NCBI GenBank assembly: GCA_037127255.1 | Contig: JBANSL010000004.1 | Location: forward strand, 31,395,967 to 31,459,966 | DNA from: Persicaria tinctoria | Lineage: Eukaryota; Streptophyta; Magnoliopsida; Caryophyllales; Polygonaceae | Length of the DNA stretch: 64,000 nt | Reading direction: 5' to 3' | Part shown: positions 49,967-58,560 of the stretch, piece by piece | How the letters are laid out: the number at the start of each line of letters is the position of its first letter | How positions within the stretch are numbered: position 1 is the stretch's first letter | Program-made: the position numbers and the translations under genes | The notes under the pieces: generated by a model | Told to the model about the DNA's origin: nothing | Databases searched by the model: none | What the model saw: only the letters and a program-made list of their open reading frames with translations

Positions 49967-51120
49967 TACTTTTATTTGTCATTCAGGGGAAGAAATCAAA
50001 ACTCTCAACATATTAGATTCATTGCCATATGTCCCTGCAGTCAATTACCATCCTCGAAAAGGTACTTGTGTCACAGATCCATGCATGTGCAAATATACAA
50101 AAGCAACATCTACTCACAAAAGGAGGGTTATGCAAAAACAATTCATGTGACAAAGCAACAATAATTAAGAGGACTCTAATTTAAGCTCAAATAAGGAGTA
50201 GATTGGTAAAAGGCTAAAAGGTGGGCAATTTCTGGCAATGTGGTGCTAATGATCCGGGGAAATGGAGTATTTCCAAATTGAATTTCCATATTCCTTCTCC
50301 ATAACATTCATCACCTTTCGTAATGCTTTTATCCATAATAATGCTTTTACCTCTCTAACCTTAGCACTGCCTTCTCGCAAGTCGCAAACATGGGTGTCAT
50401 GAATGGCCCCGGATACTTAGTGCTTTGGACTCCTCACAATGTGTCCCATCTCTCCAAACTATTATCTTAGAGAGCAGGGTCAATCTACCTTTATCTCCTG
50501 AGGTGATTTGATTTTCTTTCACTCATTAAATTTTCCATATATGTCAAACAATTTCCTTCAAAACTCCAATAATGATAATAACACAAACACCATATAACAA
50601 TCTCATAATGTAACATCATTCTCAACATAATCCCCGAATAGGGTAAAGAATGGCAAATATTTAGATCATGTGGAGCAATATATGAAATAAGGCATATTAT
50701 GGTTTTTGTGAAATGCATAAGCATAGGTAGGGCTAGGAATTTAACAATGTGAGAATTATATGGAAATATAAAGTCCTCCATCATCTTATCATGCAACATG
50801 TGAAAAACAACTTCAAATTTTACCTCCTTTCATGGTTTTCAATAAAATGTGCATTTCATTGTGACTTCCCTTTACTAGGCCATTTCATGCTATATCTCTA
50901 ATGAATCTAATTTTGCATCGTCGAGTTCAATATAAGCTTCCATGACATTATTTCAAAATTTTCAATGGGGGTCATTTTTTCAAACTTTGGAAAACATGCA
51001 TGTAAGCACATAAATCAATAATGAATTCCAAAATAGCCATGTATAAGCAATTCAAGAAATAAACCTTAAAAATGCACACATAATGTCAAATATGGAAAAT
51101 AATGCATAAAATAAGCCCTT
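49967..51120 (-). other. Conserved non-coding segment of element C between the two purine boxes
   Basis: About 1.15 kb, no supported gene. It contains the GTGGTGCTAATGATCCGGGGAAA landmark near 50242, shared with B and D. The 102-residue - strand frame at 50491-50799 matches nothing recognisable. Confidence 0.6.
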
Positions 51121-51160
51121 CCCCCACCCCATACTTAAACATTACAGTGTCCTCACTGTA
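51121..51160 (-). other. Element C central hairpin and purine box
   Basis: As read on +, CCCCCACCCCATACTTAA is followed by TACAGTG-TCCT-CACTGTA (51143-51160), a perfect 7-bp stem. It lies about 280 bp beyond the integrase end on the - strand. Confidence 0.72.
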
Positions 51161-51438
51161 TAAAAACAAGGGTAAAGAAAGAATTTCACTAGACTGGTGT
51201 GCAGGGCTTCTAAATTTCGAATGGAAGCACCTCCTGGGTCGAGTATGAATATTGCTTGGTTCTATCCATGGACCTGAAAAGTATGGAAGACATATACCCA
51301 CAAAAGAAAAAAAAAAACAAAAACCAAAAATGTTCAAAACCAAAAACAAGAAAAAAAACAATGTCCAAAAAATGTCCTAAAAAAGTCTATGTACAAGCTC
51401 TAGATTTTATAGTCGCTAGGCCAACTTTCCATGTATGC

Positions 51439-51768
51439 TCAAGGTGGCATCTGCAGTGCCCATGTAGCCTGGGCTTCAAATAGGACTCCATTCTTGTCCA
51501 TTAGCTGTAATCCCCCAGAATGGATCTTGTTCACCACGAACGGTCCCATCCGCTTCTTGTTGAATTTATTAGGGAACCAATGATCCTTTGATTTAGAGAC
51601 ATAGAGCTTGTCTCCAACTTCATACTCCTTAGGCTCATCATTGGAAATCCTGCATAATCGCACATACCAAGGCAAACCTCTCCCATGTATAGATAAATCT
51701 TTAATGGAAATAGGAGAAGAAAGATCCATACCTTGGCTTACCTTAGCAGAGACGGAATCGGGGACCAT
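51439..51768 (-). pseudogene. Integrase C-terminal end of element C
   Basis: The frame contains EYEVGDKLYVSKSKDHWFPN and KKRMGPFVVNKIHSGGLQL, matching the end of Ty3/gypsy integrase (basic KF..KW.GPF.V..V segment, GPY/F-like). The zinc-binding HHCC region and DDE core that should precede it are absent, because the upstream sequence is the protease C-terminal extension. It is a remnant left by internal deletion of the pol gene. Confidence 0.7.
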
Positions 51769-51906
51769 AGTGTTTGGTCGATCTCAACTAGGGCTAGTTG
51801 ATCTTGACGAGGATGTTGGCTCTGGGCTGCTCAAGAATGCAGGAGTCGACGAAGGGCAGGGCTGGTCGACGTCGAGTAGACTACTCGATCTCGAGTAGAG
51901 TTCTGC

Positions 51907-53064
51907 TCATGGTGGCTTCAGCGTCGAGGAAACAGGAGCTGGTGGAGCTTGGTGGTGGTCGATCTCGACAAGCCTGGTCGAGATCGAGGAGCCTGGTTCG
52001 TCTGGTGGAGTCAGCGTCGAGGAAGCAGGTGCCCGAGGAGCTTGGTCGATCTCGACTAGCGTAGTCGATCTCGATGAGGTTTCAGATCCTAGAGTCTTCA
52101 GCGTCGAGGAAGGCGAAGCCGAGACAGTAGAGGGGTGGTCGATCTCGAGTACCCTACTCGAGATCGAGGAGCCTGGCACTTCAGTGTTGTTGCTCGTCGA
52201 TGCTGGTGTTGGTGGAGGTTTCTGTTTTTGGTCGAGGTCGACTAGGGTCCTCGATGTCGAGGAGCCTTGGTCGATCTTGACCCCATACTTGGTTCCTGTC
52301 AAGGCATCCGAAAAATAATTAATCCATAACGACGTACCTTGGTTTGTGTCGATTGGATTTTCTGCGTCCTCTTTTAGGATTGCCATGATCTCCTCCACCT
52401 GGGCCTCCATGTCCCTCTTTTCCAGCTCCTCAGGGGTCATATTTCTGACCTTGGGTTCCCCGCAGGTGATGTAGCCAGCTGAGATAGATTTGACCTCTTC
52501 CATTGGACCTGTATGCCTTTCAGTTTTATTAAAGGAATACTCAATTACCTCATCGCTGATGTTGAAGGTGAGCACTCCTTTCCTTACGCTTATGTTGGCA
52601 TCCACCGTCTCCAAGAAGGGTCTCCCTAGAATAATTGGCCAAGCAGGATCTTTTTGCATATCAATAACTAGAAAATCAGCAGGGACAAAGAATTTACCTA
52701 CTTGTACTGGCACATTGTCCACCATGCCTGTTGGAATGACCACCGTGTTGTTGGCCATGTAAAGTCTAGCATCCACAGGCTCTAGGGCACCTATCTTAAT
52801 CTTGGACCAAATTGTTAAAGTCATTATACTTACACTAGCTCCAAGATCACATAAGGCATTAATTTTGTATGGACCAAATCCAATGGTTATAGCAAACTTA
52901 CCTGGATCTGGCCTCTTCTCCAATATGTCCAAATGGCTGCACTCCTCTGTAATTTCAGCCATCGATCGCTTTTTTCTCAAAATCTCCTTCAGGAACTTGA
53001 CATAGGATGACATTTCATTAAGAGCTTCTGTGAAAGGGATGGTGACGTTGAGCTTCTGAAGCAT
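51907..53064 (-). pseudogene. Protease region of element C with repetitive C-terminal tail
   Basis: A 385-residue open stretch belongs to the gag-pol frame. The N-terminal part (KLNVTIPFTEAL, YVKFLKEIL) is the typical Athila gag-protease linker. The retroviral aspartic protease follows, with ALCDLGASVSIM (D-L-G-A-S, the usual D[ST]GA site in its Athila form) at about residues 70-81 and PIILGRPFL about 70 residues later. From about residue 250 the chain is low-complexity, with repeats of the type SSTL.PP..PGSSIS.R.VEID encoded by the TCGA palindromes. Upstream stops near 53340 and in gag mean it is not expressed as a complete polyprotein. Confidence 0.8.
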
Positions 53065-53526
53065 TTTGATGAAGCACTGAAATTTCTTTTCTGCCAGGTC
53101 CTTTAGAGATTTTGTGGGGAAAGGCAGCTTCTTTTTCTTATTCGGAGCTAGAACAGACGTTTGAGGTGCTGCAGCTTTCTCGACGTCGACTTGGGGCTCC
53201 TCGACATCGACCAGCTCCTTCTCGATCTCGACCAGACTAGGTGATGTCGAGTTGCTGTGTAGTGCAGACGAGGGATTTTGAAGTTTTTCCTCGAGATCGA
53301 CGAGGCCTTCCTCGATATCGACTACAGTGTAGTCGATCTGTTATTCTTCGTTGTTCTACTGCTTTCCGACCTCTGGCTCTTGCAGTTGATGTCCGCTTCT
53401 GAGTTTTATAGCAGCGATGTGTCCAGTCTTTCCCTTATGATTTGGTTCTGAAGATCCAGGGAGCGCACCTGACTGTCTGGGGATTCCTGCTGCTAGCTGA
53501 CCAATCTATGTATCAACTGATTTTCG

Positions 53527-53847
53527 TCATATATCAATTTCCCCAAGCCTAGAGTTGACACCTTGCATCTGAGTGTAGACGGAGTTGAAGGATTTTCTAG
53601 TTTCTGAGTTGTTCCTCCGTATTTCCTCCAGGATTGTTTGTATATCATCCTTTTTCTGGTCCCTTTCCGGATGTTCTGGAGCTCTGTAGGGCGGGGGGTT
53701 CCTGGGGACACCTTGGTTCCATTGTGGTTGCTGAAACCTTTGGTCCCCCATATAGCGATTGAGACCCCCTGCGTAAGCTACCTCCTCGTGGTGCTCTGCC
53801 ATCCTGACTTTCTCTGTGTGTGGGCACTCAGGAGTGGTGTGCCGATG
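53527..53847 (-). pseudogene. Gag C-terminal part of element C: zinc knuckle remnant and linker
   Basis: The - strand frame continues from the upstream gag part after a TAG at 53848-53850. That stop falls inside a CX2CX4HX4C zinc knuckle (CIECG, stop, HRHTTPEC). Downstream residues include MAEHHEEVAYAGGLNRYMGD, a proline-rich segment and a helical linker ending NSRLGEIDI. More stops follow near 53525. The protein would bind RNA during packaging if intact. Confidence 0.75.
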
Positions 53848-53850
53848 CTA

Positions 53851-54858
53851 TCCGCATTCAATGCAAGGTTGGTTGACAGAAAGATACTTTACTTGCTTGA
53901 GGAGCTTCTTATTTTTGTCTCTGTAGTACTGTTCCCTTACATCAGGATCAATCTCCTCAGGGGCCTCATATAGGGGCATGGATGGTGCTGGCCTGGCGTA
54001 TGGGTTCTCTTCATGAGTTGCAGTAGACCCATACTTGTTGTCGTAGTTAGTGAGCTTCTCTAGCACACCCCATGCGTCACTTGGCGGCATTGTCAGATAC
54101 TCATAGCGAGTATAATGGTTGATTATGTCCTTAGTGACTTGATCAAGAGAGTTGAAGAAAATCTCCTGAATGACGTAGGGTGGTTGTCCATGAGTAGGGC
54201 AAGATCGCAAAAATTCTTTGTAGCGCTCCCATGCCTTTGCCAACGGTTCCCCTTACTTCTGTTTGAAGGCGGTGATTTTCTGGCGGAGATGTGCTGTTTT
54301 GGCAGGTGGGAAGAATTTGTTCAGAAACTCTTGCTCTACTTGGGCCCAGGTTGTGAGTGATCTTGCTTTCAGCCCTTCAAGCCATTTCAGTGCAGGCCCA
54401 TCGAGAGACCAGGGAAAAGATTTCATCTTGACATATTCCAGGGTTGTACCTTCAGCAAGAGTACGACACATGTCAGAAAAGTTTGTAATATGTTCAAGAG
54501 GACACTCATTAAATCTACCATAAAAGGCAATATTTTTAAGCTCTATAAGAAATTGACTGCGAATTTCAAAAGAGTTGTCAGGGATTAGAATCGCCGATTC
54601 AGGCACGACGAGCGTTGGATGCATATAATCCTCTGCAGTGGTTGGGAACTGGGCAAGCTCAGCTTCTGCTTGCTCCCTTGCTGCTTTCTCAGTGGCGATA
54701 GCAGCATCTTTAGCGGCTAGTTCCCTTGTGAGCCTTGCGATCAGCTGTTCCTGTGTTTCAGCGGTTGCCATGGCTCTTTGCAGTTTAGCTCTGATGTGTA
54801 GAAGGCGTTCCGGTTCGTCTAAGGCGTCAAACTCGGGTGTTTGACCAGAACGGCGCAT
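53851..54858 (-). pseudogene. Gag of element C (Athila-type capsid region), one internal stop
   Basis: The first part, 54858-54256, contains a long charged helix (LTRELAAKDAAIATEKAARE) and then NSFEIRSQFLIELKNIAFYG, MKSFPWSLDGPALKWLEGL and WAQVEQEFLNKFFPPAKT. This is the Retrotrans_gag core of Athila-type elements, which forms the particle. A TAA at 54253-54255 interrupts it. The frame then continues with EPLAKAWERYKEFLRSCPTH, the expected W.R.K.LL..CPHHG block, and DAWGVLEKLTNYDNKY. The N-terminal helix-rich extension is longer than the capsid core needs. Only point stops, not frameshifts, break it here. Confidence 0.85.
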
Positions 54859-54920
54859 ATACCTGCGAAGTAACTCAAAGAAAAAGTGAGAACTAACTAC
54901 CTAAGGCGCGAATGATAGCT

Positions 54921-54938
54921 TCCCCGGCAACGGCGCCA
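54921..54938 (-). promoter_or_regulatory. Primer-binding site of element C (tRNA-Asp)
   Basis: On the - strand TGGCGCCGTTGCCGGGGA starts 4 bases after the LTR end and is the exact complement of the plant tRNA-Asp 3' end. Confidence 0.92.
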
Positions 54939-54941
54939 ATT

Positions 54942-55503
54942 TGTTGTTGCAGGAGGATGGTCAAGTATGAAATAAATATAAAGTATAGATCAGACTGACT
55001 TCCCTGTCTCAGCAAATAAATACAAGACTTCCTCCCGTTGTAGTAGAAGGTTGTCAGGATCGAATCCACGAGGAAGCACGTCAGCAGTTCTTAGGTAGCA
55101 ACAGGTCTCACAGACAAAGCAGCAGAAAAGACAGAAACAAAGGAACAAAGAAAGAAAAGACAAAGCAAAGCAGAAAATAAAACAAAGCAACAAACGTACT
55201 CGATCTCGACGACAACCTACTCGAGATCGACAACAGTAAGTCGACAACAGAAAACAGAAACTGGAAATTGACAACAAAAGCAGAATCTCTACTCGACCTA
55301 GACAAGACCGTACTCGAGATCGACAACAGTCCTACTCGATCTCGACAAGCTCTCCTCTGTATCGACTAGAAAACTTAGAAAACTTAAATTGCAAATTTCG
55401 AACCCAAAACTCAGATTTCCGACGAAATAAATTCAATATATAAAAGACTTCCAAGGCCAGGGTATAAAGACCACAACGATAACCATGCAAAGTAACACAT
55501 AAA
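54942..55503 (-). mobile_element. Element C right LTR, truncated
   Basis: It matches the first part of the left LTR (47878 to about 48400) and stops abruptly at CACATAAA. About 1.5 kb of this LTR is missing. Confidence 0.9.
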
Positions 55504-55504
55504 C

Positions 55505-55587
55505 ACCCGTACCTGGATTGCAAGATCCGAACAAGGGGTTTAATCCCTTGAAACGTAACCCGGAAATCATAATTCTGGGCCGTTACA
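55505..55587 (+). mobile_element. A3 3' LTR, last 83 bp
   Basis: It matches 41209-41291, including GTACCTGGATTGCAAGATCC and GGGCCGTTACA, and is followed by target duplication ATACT. About 1.6 kb of the LTR preceding it is deleted. Confidence 0.92.
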
Positions 55588-55592
55588 ATACT

Positions 55593-55696
55593 CGAAATGA
55601 CACATAAATCACATAAAAACACATATAAAGTGACACTTAATAAACATAAAACCTACTCACAAGACACCTAAAATCACATAAAATAAGATGATATCA
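55593..55696 (-). mobile_element. Element D left LTR, second part (104 bp)
   Basis: It continues the D LTR after A3 and its duplicated ATACT, and matches 60019-60122. The two parts total 1,562 bp, the same as the right LTR. Confidence 0.92.
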
Positions 55697-55735
55697 AAAT
55701 ATCCCATACTTAGACCTTGCTTGTCCCCAAGCAAG
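55697..55735 (-). promoter_or_regulatory. Element D polypurine tract with terminal hairpin
   Basis: As read on +, AAATATCCCATACTTAG is followed by CTTGCTTG-TCCC-CAAGCAAG (55716-55735), a perfect 8-bp stem. Confidence 0.78.
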
Positions 55736-57216
55736 ACTAATTAGAACAAACCACAAGTGCAAGATAAAATATTTGCCTCAACTTATTCAAGCCCTCTTGA
55801 AGATAATAATGCAATCAAAATCTCAAGACAAATGCCATCATAGCACGTTTCTTCATTACCTAAAACAAAGCAATTAAAAGTCCCAAACCTCACTTGGATG
55901 TTTGATGTGAATAACTCTCACTCAAATGTGTATAAGGGATGAAATTTACGCTCGGTCTCAACAATTGTGCTTATCTATACCATAAGCTTGCCCAGCGTTC
56001 TACATCTTTACCGCTTGAGACCATGCACACAACAAAAATCATGAGGACTTTTATAAAGGTTGTAATGAGGCTAAGGTAAAGGAAAATAAGGTATGGAAAT
56101 ATTTAGGCTATGTGGTGCAAAAATCCGGGAAAAAGGCATGCCAAAGAGCAACCAGTAAAACACCAATGCCAACAACTTCACAAACCAAACCAAATCACCA
56201 ACTTCATAACAAATAATGCATTCTCAATTAAGCACTTCAGACTTCAATCAACCATTTTCTTTCCTTTTTTCACTCTTTTCTTTTCTCTCTAGCTTCAAGA
56301 CTGTTTTGCGCGAATACAAACATTTGTGATGAATGCACCCGGTTACTAAGTGTCTCAGCCACCTCACCTATATATTTTCCTCCTTGTGTGAATTTTACCC
56401 TCCACAAGCAGGATCGGTTACTAACCGTAATTTTTTTCTTCTTGACTTTTACCCAGGAGTGAATTTTATCCTCCTCCTGTCCCAAGGAATTTCTACAACA
56501 TTGCATATATCATTCAAAGCAAAATATATCAAATACGTGACACCAATGATCTCCACCCCATACTTGGCTTTTAGCCACTTCATCATCACAACCATTCAAT
56601 AAAATCAGACCAATTTCTCGAACAGGTAAAAAGGCTTAAATAATATGGCTTGGATAATTTTGTGGAGTTCCAATGAATAGGCTATAGGCTCAAAGGGTTT
56701 TTAAGAAAAGGGATCATGTAAAAGGTAGGTAAAGAGAGGAGAAAATGGCTAATGAAATCAATGCCTCAATCATTTTAATGTCATGTACACAAATTGTATA
56801 ATGCAGCCTCAAATAAGAGTCTAAAGCAAGCTCTGAAGATAGCAACAAAAGTGAGTGTCACACATGAAAAAGAATAAGATGATCTATATAAACGTTAGTC
56901 CTTTAGGCTCAAATCTCACAAGGCTTTCGTTTAGAGACTAAATAATGCTTATCTTAAAAAATAACTCCATGCTAGGCAAATTATCAAAAGATAATGACAT
57001 ATAAATATAAGGTGAATGGTAGCATCGTAGGCAAATATCCCATCATTGTGGTATTTATGAAATTTTTGCGATATAATCAATCAATAAAAAATTTCCATAG
57101 AATCCAAATAAAAAAACTCAAACCAAAACAAACATGAGACAAACATGCATTTTTTTTTTAATTTTATGACATTTTCTGTTTTTTTATTAATAAAAATAAA
57201 AGGAATGAACATAACT
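55736..57216 (-). other. Conserved non-coding segment of element D between the two purine boxes
   Basis: About 1.5 kb without a supported gene. It shares GTGGTGCAAAAATCCGGGAAAAA near 56113 and the CACCAATGCC block with B. Short frames at 56110-56602 are low-complexity. Confidence 0.6.
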
Positions 57217-57254
57217 ATACTCCATACTTAAATCCTACATTGTCCCCAATGTAG
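57217..57254 (-). other. Element D central hairpin and purine box
   Basis: As read on +, ACTCCATACTTAA is followed by CTACATTG-TCCC-CAATGTAG (57235-57254), a perfect 8-bp stem unlike the terminal stem in sequence. Confidence 0.72.
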
Positions 57255-57336
57255 AACTCAACCAAGAGGTACTACCCTAACTATATGCAGATGAATAAAA
57301 TAAAATAAAATAAAGAAAAAAAATATAGAAAACTAA

Positions 57337-57362
57337 CCTTGGGCTGTCTCCCAAGCAGCGCT
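57337..57362 (-). other. Conserved CTTGGG stem-loop after the coding frame (D)
   Basis: CTTGGG-CTGTCT-CCCAAG (6-bp stem) followed by CAGCGC, just beyond the coding frame's stop. The stem is identical to that of B; the loop differs. Confidence 0.6.
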
Positions 57363-57388
57363 TCTTTATTGGTCATTAGATTGACCAT

Positions 57389-58444
57389 TCAACACTTCCG
57401 AAATCGTTTGAACCTCCCAGAGTGAATGGTCCATGGTTCTCTCCATCCATCTAGTAAAGTCCTTTTCGAGCAACAAAACATAGATCGTTCGATGCACTTG
57501 CTCTCAAAGTATATGCTCTTCTTTCTTTTCTTTACTCTTGTTCCCTTTTTGCCTCCATCAATACCAATATCTTCACACAAATGGATTTCCTCCTGGGGTT
57601 TTATGCGCGATGGTATGTCAGGTGGACGCACAATCACATGTACGTCTCCCAACTTGGAAGAATGTTGTGCATCAATGAAGATTTCTGTCTGTGGGTCATC
57701 CATGTGCCACTTTGCAAGTATCCCTGTAAATGTGCCAAATTGTTGTTCCTTGTGTTCTTGCATCACCACTGGAGAGATGGGTGGAGGTGATGGATAATTT
57801 GTATGAACCGCAGATGTGTAGTCGTGATGTTCCACGGATGAGTAATCTTCATGAACAACTAATTCAGGCTCTTCATTGGGATTTTCTTTTGTGGTCTCCT
57901 TTGTTCTCAGCGCAACTACATTTAATAGGAATCGCTCTATCGATTCCCACACTTCAGAGTCGACGAGTTCCTCATCCTCCTCAGGCTTTCCAAAACTTGG
58001 CTCTTGTGGCTCATCTCTATGGTCTTCCATCTCAATTGATTTGTCAATGTAATCGTAAGAATCATTGACATCTGGTTGGCTACTGGGAGCCTCTGGTAAT
58101 GCCTGAAAATCCGTAGATAATTGAGCTACTTGAGACTCAAGCATATCAAACCTTGCCTCTGTTGCACTTTGGAGCGCGAGGATTTGCTCGCACATTTGCA
58201 CTACATTTTTCTTTGACTGACAATCATGTTGAAAATGCCCATAAATCTTGCAAAACTCACAAAATGGCTCACATGCTATCTGATAAGTATTTTGGTTGGT
58301 CAGACGTTGCCTTAAAGTCTGCTCCCCATTAGTCTTAGATTGGCAGGTTGGGTGACCCCACAAACCACAATAATAGCAATAGGGAACGCAAGTCAGATGA
58401 CCCCATCTTTGACAATATTCACAAAAAGGGTAATGATTAATATT
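57389..58444 (-). CDS. Zinc-knuckle Gag-derived protein of element D (no ATG near the start)
   Basis: This open frame of about 352 codons begins 93 bp after the PBS, without a capsid domain. Three zinc knuckles come first: CEYCQRWGHLTC and CYYCGLWGHPTC (both CX2CX4HX2C), then CEFCKIYGHFQHDC (the canonical CX2CX4HX4C). A helical linker follows (LQSATEARFDMLESQVAQLS), as in the region after the Athila Gag knuckle, then a long acidic segment and a basic end with KKGTRVKKRKKS. A role in nucleic-acid binding is expected from the knuckles. The first in-frame start-like codons lie inside knuckle 2, so a spliced or non-ATG start, or a dead frame, is possible. Confidence 0.6.
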   Translation of the reverse strand, partial: NINHYPFCEYCQRWGHLTCVPYCYYCGLWGHPTCQSKTNGEQTLRQRLTNQNTYQIACEPFCEFCKIYGHFQHDCQSKKNVVQMCEQILALQSATEARFDMLESQVAQLSTDFQALPEAPSSQPDVNDSYDYIDKSIEMEDHRDEPQEPSFGKPEEDEELVDSEVWESIERFLLNVVALRTKETTKENPNEEPELVVHEDYSSVEHHDYTSAVHTNYPSPPPISPVVMQEHKEQQFGTFTGILAKWHMDDPQTEIFIDAQHSSKLGDVHVIVRPPDIPSRIKPQEEIHLCEDIGIDGGKKGTRVKKRKKSIYFESKCIERSMFCCSKRTLLDGWREPWTIHSGRFKRFRKC

Positions 58445-58536
58445 TTAGAGAGCACCTAGTAAAAAAAACAAAAAGAAAAAACATCAAAAATAACAAAAAG
58501 ACTTAATTGGTGTTACACAACTGATATTATCGACAG

Positions 58537-58554
58537 TCCCCGGCAACGGTGCCA
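58537..58554 (-). promoter_or_regulatory. Primer-binding site of element D (tRNA-Asp type)
   Basis: On the - strand TGGCACCGTTGCCGGGGA follows the LTR, one base different from the plant tRNA-Asp complement. Confidence 0.87.
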
Positions 58555-58560
58555 AAAACT

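Larger units (their letters stand above)
47878..55503 (-). mobile_element. Element C: Athila-lineage retrotransposon, deleted and decayed
   Basis: The left LTR 47878-49930 is complete (2,053 bp, TGTTGTTGTAG...CACAACA). The right LTR keeps only 54942-55503. On the - strand: PBS exactly complementary to tRNA-Asp, gag, zinc knuckle, protease, then a jump to the integrase end; reverse transcriptase, RNase H and the integrase core are missing. Stops interrupt gag. The right boundary and target duplication were lost in a deletion that also removed most of the remaining A3 LTR. Confidence 0.93.
32537..55587 (+). mobile_element. Element A3: family A retrotransposon hosting elements B and C
   Basis: A3 runs from TGTAAAGG to CCGTTACA and is flanked by ATACT (32532-32536 and 55588-55592). 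In order it has: 5' LTR (32537-33231 and 38976-41291), internal region 41292-46594, and 3' LTR (46595-47877, with only the last 83 bp at 55505-55587). B interrupts the 5' LTR and C the 3' LTR. No coding region of its own is present. Confidence 0.93.

Noticed and set aside
54253..54255. Stop in C gag as possible programmed readthrough
   Set aside because: More stops follow in the zinc knuckle, near 53525 and near 53340, so ordinary decay explains it better.
57426..58068. + strand frames at 57426-58068
   Set aside because: They lie antisense to the zinc-knuckle frame of D, which has recognisable motifs; these do not.
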